Both the position numbers and the translations under genes were made by a program. Below, piece after piece: positions 4,749 through 10,269 of a stretch of 10,269 nt of DNA. The notes under the pieces were generated by a model. The model ran no database searches and was not told where the DNA came from. It worked only from the letters and a program-made list of their open reading frames with translations. This DNA is from VRUE01 sp036265675 (GTDB lineage Bacteria; Actinomycetota; Thermoleophilia; Solirubrobacterales; 70-9), in NCBI GenBank assembly GCA_036265675.1, contig DATAOP010000075.1:1-10269 (forward strand), given 5' to 3'. How positions within the stretch are numbered: position 1 is the stretch's first letter; each line of letters starts with the position of its first letter.

Positions 4749-7373
4749 GTGAAGGCGCAGGAGATTCGCGACACCTACCTCTCGTTCTTCGAGGACCGCG
4801 GGCACACGATCGTGCCCTCGGCCTCGCTCGTCCCCTCCGTCCATGACCCGTCGGTCCTCCTCACCACCGCCGGGATGCAGCCGTTCAAGCCCTACTTCCT
4901 CGGCCGCGAGGAGCCACCGGCGCCGCGGCTCGCCGATGTCCAGAAATGCTTCCGCACGACCGACATCGAGGAGGTCGGCAACACCGCCCGGCACCTGACC
5001 TTCTTCGAGATGCTCGGCAACTGGAGCTTCGGCGACTACTTCAAGGCCGAGTCGATTCCGTGGGGCTGGGAGCTCTCGACGGAGGGGTTCGGGATGGACC
5101 CGGAGCGGATCTGGGTGACGGTGTTCGGCGGCGATGACGAGCTGGGCCTTGGGCCCGACGAGGAGGCGATCGAGATCTGGCGCTCGGTTGGCGTCCCGGA
5201 CGAGCGGATCGTCCGCCTCGGCCGCGCCGACAACTTCTGGCAGGCCGGTCCGACCGGGCCCTGCGGCCCATGCTCGGAGCTCTACCTGGACCGTGGCGAG
5301 GAGTTCGGCGGCCCGGACGAGCGACCGGGCGACGACACCGACCGCTTCCTCGAGTTCTGGAACCACGTCTTCATGACCTACGACCTCGCCGAGGACGGGA
5401 CGGTGACCGAGCTGCCGATGCGGAACATCGACACCGGGATGGGGCTCGACCGGATGGCGGCGATCCTCCAGGACGTCCCCTCGGTCTTCGAGACCGACCT
5501 GATCCGGCCACTGATCGACCTCGCCGAGGAGCTCTCGGGGCATTCCTACTCCGAGGGCGGCCGGATCACCAGGGCGATGCGGATCATCGCCGATCACTCG
5601 CGCGGGTCGGCCTTCCTGATCGCCGACGGGGTCGTCCCCTCGAACGAAGACCGCGGCTACATCCTGCGGCGGATCATGCGGCGGGCGATCCAGCAGGGCC
5701 GGACGCTCGGGCTCGAGGCGCCGTGGCTCGAGCGCTTTGCGGAGCGGACGATCGAGATCATGTCCGTCGCCTACCCGGAGCTCGCCGCCGAGCGCGAGAA
5801 CATCACCCGCTGGGTCGGCGACGAGGAGGAGAGCTTCGGCCGCACCCTCGAGCGCGGCAGCGAGCTGCTCGAGCAAATGGTCGAGGCGGCGACGCAGGAG
5901 GGGACGTCCTGGATCGACGCCGCCGACGCGTTCAAGCTCCACGACACCTACGGCTTCCCGTTCGACCTGACGAAGGAGCTGCTGGCGGAGCGGGGGCTCG
6001 CCGTCGACGACAGCGGCTTCGAGGAGCTGATGGAGGAGCAGCGCGAGCGGGCCCGGACCGGCGCCGCGACCGCGCACGGCTCCGAGGATCGCCACGAGCG
6101 GGTGATCGCATTTGCGTCGGAGAGCGCGCCGACCAGGTTCGTCGGCTACGAGACATTGCGCGCGACCACCGGCGTCGCCGCCGTCGCCGCCGACAACGGG
6201 CGGGCGCTGGTGAAGCTCGAGGAGAGCCCGTTCTACGCCGAGGGCGGCGGTCAGGTCGCCGACACCGGCGTGCTGCGCTGGAAGGGGGGAGAGGCCGAGG
6301 TCGTCGACGTCTACCGGGTCGGCGAGGACCAGGCAATCGAGGTCGGCGAGGGCCCGTCGCCCGACGCCGGGCGTGCGGTCGAAGCGCTCGTCAACCACGA
6401 CGCCCGCCACGCGACGATGCGAAACCACACCGCGACCCACCTCCTCCACGCCGCCCTGCGCGAGCGCCTCGGCGACCATGTCCGCCAGGCGGGCTCTGCG
6501 GTCCGGCCCGACAAGCTGCGGTTCGACTTCACCCACGGCAAGCCGCTCGCGGGCGAGGAGATCGCTGCGATCGAGGACCGCGTCAACGAGTGGATCAAGG
6601 CGAGCCGCCCCGTCCGCTGGCTGGAGATGGAGCGTCCGGAGGCGGAACGGCTCGGGGCGATGGCGCTGTTCGGCGAGAAATACGGCGAGTGGGTGCGGGT
6701 CGTCGAGGTCGACGGGGTCTCGCGCGAGCTGTGCGGCGGGACGCACGTCGCCAACACGGCCGAGGTCGGGATCTTCAAGATCGCCTCCGAGGGCTCGAGC
6801 GCCGCAAACGTGCGCAGGATCGAGGCCCTAAGCGGGCCGGCGGCGATCGACTGGTTCCGCGAGCGCGAGGAGCGACTGCGCAAGGTCGGCGAGGTCCTCG
6901 GCGCGCCGCAGGACCCGCTGAGCGGCGCCCGTCGGGCGGCGGAGCGGCTGCGCGAGGCCGGCGAGGGCGCGAAGCAGGCCGCGAGGCAGCGGCTCGGCGA
7001 GGAGGCCGAGCGGCTCGCCGGCGAGGCGTCCGAGGTCGACGGGGTCGCGGTCGTGGCCCAACCGGCGCCGATCGCCGACCAGAAAGCGCTGCTCGATCTC
7101 GCCTCTCGGATCCAGGGCAGGCTCGGCGAGGAGTCGGCCGTCGTCCTCGGCGGCGCCGAGGGAGAGAAGGTCGCCCTGGTCGCCCTGGTCTCGAAGCCGG
7201 CCGTCGCCCGCGGCGTCTCGGCCGCCGAGGCGGTCGCCGAGGCGGCGCCGGTTATCGGCGGCGGCGGTGGCGGGCGCGAGGGGATGGCGCAGGCGGGCGG
7301 ACGCGAGCCGGCCAAGCTCGACGACGCCCTGAGCGCAGCGCGCGCGGCGATCGAGCGGGCATTGGGTAATTGA
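4749..7373 (+). CDS. alaS: Alanyl-tRNA synthetase
   Basis: This class II enzyme charges tRNA-Ala in the cytoplasm and clears mischarged Ser/Gly in its editing domain. The 874-residue length is normal. The start MKAQEIRDTYLSFFEDRGH matches the family N-terminus. The class II motif 2 region is at about 65–99 (CFRTTDIEEVGNTARH, FFEMLGNWSFGDYF). The aminoacylation domain continues with NFWQAGPTGPCGPCSE and MGLDRM. The editing domain has HTATH (H560, H564) and CGGTH (C662, H666), the four zinc ligands. The C-terminal DHHA1/C-Ala part ends with the glycine-rich GGGGGGREGMAQAGG. All key motifs are intact. The GTG at 4749 is the first family-consistent start and appears leaderless. The TGA stop shares one base with the ATG of ruvX, so the two are translationally coupled. 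It is the first gene of the + strand housekeeping operon. Confidence 0.98.
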   Translation: MKAQEIRDTYLSFFEDRGHTIVPSASLVPSVHDPSVLLTTAGMQPFKPYFLGREEPPAPRLADVQKCFRTTDIEEVGNTARHLTFFEMLGNWSFGDYFKAESIPWGWELSTEGFGMDPERIWVTVFGGDDELGLGPDEEAIEIWRSVGVPDERIVRLGRADNFWQAGPTGPCGPCSELYLDRGEEFGGPDERPGDDTDRFLEFWNHVFMTYDLAEDGTVTELPMRNIDTGMGLDRMAAILQDVPSVFETDLIRPLIDLAEELSGHSYSEGGRITRAMRIIADHSRGSAFLIADGVVPSNEDRGYILRRIMRRAIQQGRTLGLEAPWLERFAERTIEIMSVAYPELAAERENITRWVGDEEESFGRTLERGSELLEQMVEAATQEGTSWIDAADAFKLHDTYGFPFDLTKELLAERGLAVDDSGFEELMEEQRERARTGAATAHGSEDRHERVIAFASESAPTRFVGYETLRATTGVAAVAADNGRALVKLEESPFYAEGGGQVADTGVLRWKGGEAEVVDVYRVGEDQAIEVGEGPSPDAGRAVEALVNHDARHATMRNHTATHLLHAALRERLGDHVRQAGSAVRPDKLRFDFTHGKPLAGEEIAAIEDRVNEWIKASRPVRWLEMERPEAERLGAMALFGEKYGEWVRVVEVDGVSRELCGGTHVANTAEVGIFKIASEGSSAANVRRIEALSGPAAIDWFREREERLRKVGEVLGAPQDPLSGARRAAERLREAGEGAKQAARQRLGEEAERLAGEASEVDGVAVVAQPAPIADQKALLDLASRIQGRLGEESAVVLGGAEGEKVALVALVSKPAVARGVSAAEAVAEAAPVIGGGGGGREGMAQAGGREPAKLDDALSAARAAIERALGN

Positions 7374-7765
7374 TGCGGGTGCTCGCCCTCGACCACGGCA
7401 CGGCGCGGATCGGCTGCGCTCTCTCGGACCCGAGCGGGACGCTGGCGACACCGCTGCCGGTGATCGAACCGCCGCATCCGCGCGCGGTCGCCGAGCTCGT
7501 CTCCGAGTACGACGTCGAGCGGGTGGTCGTCGGGCTGCCGCTGCACCTCAGCGGCAGGGAGGGGACGCAGGCCGACCTTGCTCGGACGTTCTGCGGCGAA
7601 CTCGAGGCGATGCTCGAGATCCCGGTGGAGACCTACGACGAGCGGCTGACGACTCGGATGGCCGAGGCGACCCGCCGCGAGGGCGCCGGCGCCGCCTCGG
7701 ACTCGCTCGCCGCGGCGCACCTCCTCCAGGGCTATCTCGCAGCCCGGGCGGCCGCCGATGAGTGA
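7373..7765 (+). CDS. ruvX: RuvX/YqgF family Holliday-junction resolvase-like nuclease
   Basis: RuvX (YqgF) is an RNase H-fold protein. Members are tied to pre-16S rRNA 5'-end maturation and, in some bacteria, to Holliday-junction resolution. The 130-residue length is typical. Visible motifs are LALDHGTARIG (catalytic D7), VVVGLPLHLSG (about 51–61), ETYDERLTT (E90) and DSLAAAHLLQGYL (D110), so the acidic triad is complete. The start ATG at 7373 overlaps the alaS stop; a TTG one codon earlier is possible but less likely. The 3' end overlaps mltG by 8 bases. The alaS–ruvX–mltG–aroE order is conserved in Actinobacteria, which supports the assignment. Confidence 0.96.
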   Translation: MRVLALDHGTARIGCALSDPSGTLATPLPVIEPPHPRAVAELVSEYDVERVVVGLPLHLSGREGTQADLARTFCGELEAMLEIPVETYDERLTTRMAEATRREGAGAASDSLAAAHLLQGYLAARAAADE

Positions 7766-8879
7766 CGAGTGGCGCAATGACGATCCCTTCCGGGCCGACG
7801 ACCCCGCGGCGGCGGCTCGCGAGGAGCGCCGCCGCGAACGCGAGGAGCGCCGCCGGCGCCGAGAAGAAAAGGAAAAGGAGACGGAGAAGGAGAGGGCGGT
7901 GGCGGCACAGCCGGCACCGCCCGCCGACCCCCCTCCGCCGCCACCTCCACCGCAGCCGCCGAAGAGTGCCGAGGAGGAGTTCTGGGGCGAGGAGCCTCCG
8001 CCCCCGCCGCCGCCCAAGCCTCCGACCCGCGGGCGGCGCAGCCCGTGGGGGGTTCTGCTCGCGGCGATCGCCGTGCTCGCGGCGATTGGCCTCGCCGTCA
8101 TCGCCTACGCCTACCTGACCCGCGACGAACCGCCGCCGCCGGAACCTCTGCGGACGATCACGGCGACGATCCCGGAGGGCTACAGCCGCGCCCAGACCGC
8201 CGAACTGGCCCGCGAACTGAAGCTGAAGGGCGACTACGAGAAGGCGACGATCCGATCGCGCTACCTCGATCCCGCCGAATACGGCGGGACCGACGCCAAA
8301 AACCTCGAGGGCTTCCTCTTCCCCGACACCTTCGAACTCGACGCCCACGCGCCGGTCTCCGACCTCGTCCGCGATCAGCTCGAAGACTTCAAGCGGCGGA
8401 TCGCCGGGGTCGATATGTCCTATGCGAAGTCGAAGAACCTCACGGTCTACGACGTCGTCACGATCGCCTCGATGATCGAGAAGGAGGCGCAGTTGGAAAG
8501 TGAGCGGAAGCTGATCTCCGCGGTCATCTACAACCGCCTTCGCGACGGGATCCCGCTCGGGATCGACGCCACTATCCGCTTCGCGAACGACAACTACAGC
8601 GAGCCGCTGACCGAATCCGAACTGAGCGCCGACTCGCCCTACAACACCCGTGTCAACGCCGGCCTGCCGCCGGGCCCGATCGCCAGCCCCGGCCTCGCCT
8701 CGATCGAAGCGGCGGCGCGCCCGGCCAAGGTCGACTACCTCTACTACGTGGTCAAGCCTGGAACCTGCGGCGAACACTCCTTCTCCTCGAGCTATTCCGA
8801 ATTCCAGGCCGACGTCGCCCGCTACAACGAAGCCCGCGAAGCCGCCGGCGGAGAGTCGCCGACCACGTGCGGGGAATGA
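7758..8879 (+). CDS. mltG: Endolytic murein transglycosylase MltG with charged/polyproline cytosolic extension
   Basis: MltG cuts nascent peptidoglycan strands at the outer face of the membrane and so sets glycan chain length. The protein has 373 residues. Residues 1–95 are cytosolic: an Arg/Glu-rich stretch (about 21–46, likely helical) followed by two proline runs (58–65 and 80–86). A single membrane helix lies at about 97–120 (WGVLLAAIAVLAAIGLAVIA). The outer part has a LysM-like segment (about 133–165, TIPEGYSRAQTAELA) and the YceG catalytic domain: LEGFLFPDTF (183–192), IASMIEKE with the probable catalytic Glu241, VIYNRL, and YNTRVNAGLPPGPIASPGL. These are all strongly conserved family motifs. 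The start ATG lies within the ruvX 3' end (8-base overlap). aroE begins 7 bases after the stop. The long charged, proline-rich tail is unusual compared with enterobacterial MltG and may be a docking arm for division or cell-wall proteins (inference). Confidence 0.95.
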   Translation: MSDEWRNDDPFRADDPAAAAREERRREREERRRRREEKEKETEKERAVAAQPAPPADPPPPPPPPQPPKSAEEEFWGEEPPPPPPPKPPTRGRRSPWGVLLAAIAVLAAIGLAVIAYAYLTRDEPPPPEPLRTITATIPEGYSRAQTAELARELKLKGDYEKATIRSRYLDPAEYGGTDAKNLEGFLFPDTFELDAHAPVSDLVRDQLEDFKRRIAGVDMSYAKSKNLTVYDVVTIASMIEKEAQLESERKLISAVIYNRLRDGIPLGIDATIRFANDNYSEPLTESELSADSPYNTRVNAGLPPGPIASPGLASIEAAARPAKVDYLYYVVKPGTCGEHSFSSSYSEFQADVARYNEAREAAGGESPTTCGE

Positions 8880-8886
8880 GCGGGCA

Positions 8887-9678
8887 ATGCCGCGCCTAGC
8901 GGTTCTCGGGCACCCGGTGGGGCACTCCCGCTCGCCGGCGATGCAGACCGCCGCGCTCGCCGATCTCGGGCTCGGCGCGGATTGGAGCTATGAGGCGATC
9001 GACGTCGCGCCGAATCACTTCGAGGCCATGGTCCACTCGATGCCGGATCAGGGATTCGCGGGCGCCAACGTCACCGTCCCGCACAAGGGAGCGGCGCTGA
9101 CCGTCGCCGACAACCCCTCGGAGACCGCCCGCGAGATCGGCGCCGCCAACACCCTGAGCTTCGTCGGGGGCGAGGTCAATGCCGACAACACCGACGCCCC
9201 CGGCGTCCTCGACGCGCTGCCCGATCCTCCCGCGGGACGGCGGGCGCTGATCCTCGGCGCCGGTGGCGCCGCCCGCGCGGTCGTCTGGAGCCTGGTCCGC
9301 GAGGGGGCGGAGGTCGAGGTCTGGAACCGGACCGAGCTGCGCTCGGCGAACCTCTGCGAGGAGCTGGGCGGGGCTCCGGTCGTCGACCCCGATCAGGCCG
9401 ATTACGGGCTGATCATCAACGCGACCGCGGTGGGCCTCGGCGACGAGTCGCCGTTCGAGGAGCTGCCGCTCCGCGCCGACGGGTTTGCCGCCGGGCAGAC
9501 GGTGGTCGACATGGTCTATGGCCCCGCGCCGACCGAGCTGATCACCGCGGCCTCCGAGGCCGGCGCGACCGCGGTCGACGGGATCGAGGTCCTCGTCCAC
9601 CAGGGGGCCCACTCGCTTCGGATCTGGACCGGGCGCGAGCCCTCGCTCGATGTCATGCGCGCCGCCGCGCGCAGCTGA
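8887..9678 (+). CDS. aroE: Shikimate dehydrogenase (NADP+)
   Basis: This enzyme reduces 3-dehydroshikimate to shikimate with NADPH, the fourth step of the shikimate pathway to aromatic amino acids. It has 263 residues, a normal length. The substrate-binding half has GHPVGHSRSPAMQ (Ser14, Ser16) and NVTVPHK with catalytic Lys67; NTDAPG supplies the partner Asp103. The Rossmann half has LGAGGAARA (124–131) and WNRT (146–149), the NADP-phosphate-binding pattern. VLVHQGAHSL (Gln239) closes the active site. ATG 8887 is chosen because the family starts directly at this motif; upstream in-frame sequence lies within mltG. It is 7 bases after mltG and 33 bases before aroC, the last enzyme of the same pathway. 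Confidence 0.97.
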   Translation: MPRLAVLGHPVGHSRSPAMQTAALADLGLGADWSYEAIDVAPNHFEAMVHSMPDQGFAGANVTVPHKGAALTVADNPSETAREIGAANTLSFVGGEVNADNTDAPGVLDALPDPPAGRRALILGAGGAARAVVWSLVREGAEVEVWNRTELRSANLCEELGGAPVVDPDQADYGLIINATAVGLGDESPFEELPLRADGFAAGQTVVDMVYGPAPTELITAASEAGATAVDGIEVLVHQGAHSLRIWTGREPSLDVMRAAARS

Positions 9679-9696
9679 GTCTGCCCCCCGCGCCTA

Positions 9697-9702
9697 TAGC
9701 CT
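9697..9702 (+). promoter_or_regulatory. Possible -10 box before aroC
   Basis: TAGCCT ends 9 bases before the aroC ATG at 9712, inside the 33-base aroE–aroC gap; an overlapping TATAGC lies at 9695–9700. Only a weak GGAA precedes the ATG. This could be a secondary promoter giving a leaderless or nearly leaderless aroC transcript. No -35 is evident and the region overlaps the aroE end, so confidence is low. Confidence 0.25.
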
Positions 9703-9711
9703 AGGCTGGAA

Positions 9712-10269
9712 ATGACCGTTTTCCGCTTCACGACGGCAGGTGAGTCGCACGGGCCGGGCCTCGTCGCGATCGTCGAGGGGATGCCGGCCGGACTTGAGCT
9801 CGACCGCGAGGCGCTCGACCGCGACATGGCGCGTCGCCAGCTCGGCCATGGGCGCGGCGGCCGCATGAAGATCGAGTCAGACACCGTCGAGATCCGCTCG
9901 GGCCTCCGGCACGGCAGGACGCTCGGCAGCCCGATCGCCGTCCTGGTCGCCAATCGCGACTACCCGAACTGGGACGAGCGGATGAACCCCTGGCCCGTCG
10001 ACGCGGAGGTCGAGGAGTCCCACCTGCCGCGCCCCGGCCACGCTGACCTGGCTGGGCTGCAGAAGCACGGCTTCAGCGACGTGCGCAACGTCCTTGAGCG
10101 CGCCAGCGCCCGAGAGACTGCGGCGCGGGTCGCCGCTGGAACGATCGCGAAGGGCTTTCTCTCCGCGGTCGGAGTGAGCATCTTCAGCCACGTGATCCAG
10201 ATCGCGTCCGTGAGCGCTCCCGAGCGCGATGACCTGTCGCCGGCGGACTTCGCGGATGTCGACGACTCT
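9712..10269 (+). CDS. aroC: Chorismate synthase, 5' part (runs off window end)
   Basis: AroC uses reduced FMN to convert 5-enolpyruvylshikimate-3-phosphate into chorismate, the branch point for aromatic amino acids, folate and quinones. The first 186 codons are present and the frame is open to the edge, so roughly half of a ~360–390-residue enzyme is missing on the right. Motifs seen: FTTAGESHGPG at the N-terminus (His13), RRQLGHGRGGRMKIESD (41–57), LPRPGHADLAG (His110), and DVRNVLERASARETAARVAAG (123–143), all family signatures. The start at ATG 9712 gives MTVFRFTTAGESHG, the expected N-terminus. It follows aroE by 33 bases, consistent with a shikimate-pathway cluster. Confidence 0.96.
   Translation, partial: MTVFRFTTAGESHGPGLVAIVEGMPAGLELDREALDRDMARRQLGHGRGGRMKIESDTVEIRSGLRHGRTLGSPIAVLVANRDYPNWDERMNPWPVDAEVEESHLPRPGHADLAGLQKHGFSDVRNVLERASARETAARVAAGTIAKGFLSAVGVSIFSHVIQIASVSAPERDDLSPADFADVDDS

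Noticed and set aside
4734..6746. A 670-codon open frame on the - strand
   Set aside because: It lies antisense to alaS, and its translation is an Arg/Asp/Val-rich string without domain motifs. Such long frames are an artefact of high-GC codon use.
5270..7369. A 699-codon open frame on the + strand in another frame of alaS
   Set aside because: Its translation is almost entirely Arg/Gly/Ala/Pro with no motif; alaS in the other frame is complete and unambiguous.
7370..7372. TTG as the start codon of ruvX
   Set aside because: ATG 7373, one codon later, gives the exact family N-terminus and the common TGATG coupling with alaS.
6311..8777. Long - strand frames opposite alaS, ruvX and mltG
   Set aside because: Low-complexity shadows (poly-Gly/Arg/Ser from the reverse of proline and alanine codons) over well-supported + strand genes.

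Overview
The window is GC-rich chromosomal DNA from what is most likely an actinomycete-grade bacterium of the class Thermoleophilia (Solirubrobacterales-like). The evidence is the base composition, the actinobacterial order alaS–ruvX–mltG–aroE–aroC, the MnmA with a NifU-like N-terminus, and start codons lying 6–9 bases behind TAnnnT boxes. The assignment is an inference from gene content; no marker rRNA is present.

Bases 1–195 hold no gene that I can support, only a 9-bp hairpin. A DUF559/AbiEi-like protein follows on the + strand; its 5' end carries a striking 18-bp palindrome. It overlaps by 4 bases (ATGA) a 479-residue fusion of a NifU/IscU-like Fe-S scaffold domain with the tRNA 2-thiouridine synthase MnmA. 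Converging on that gene, on the - strand, are a small secreted cysteine-repeat protein (unrecognised family) and, upstream of it, a membrane-tethered ECF sigma factor. The sigma factor carries its own zinc-finger anti-sigma-like segment, one membrane segment and a long Pro/Ser/Gly-rich outer tail.

From about 4.75 kb to the right edge is a tight + strand housekeeping run. It contains alaS (alanyl-tRNA synthetase), ruvX (Holliday-junction resolvase-like/rRNA nuclease), mltG (lytic transglycosylase ending glycan chains), aroE (shikimate dehydrogenase) and aroC (chorismate synthase, cut by the window edge). The first four overlap or nearly touch and are probably one transcription unit. A 33-base gap precedes aroC, with a possible extra promoter.

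The most interesting parts are: (1) the NifU–MnmA fusion, in which the scaffold domain has lost its third cysteine while the MnmA half has a CxxC plus distal Cys set suitable for an Fe-S cluster; (2) the one-protein ECF sigma/anti-sigma/membrane sensor beside a secreted protein with two identical SKKHVKGQKGTPFS modules; (3) the palindrome in the start region of the DUF559 gene; and (4) a recurring leaderless-type promoter layout.
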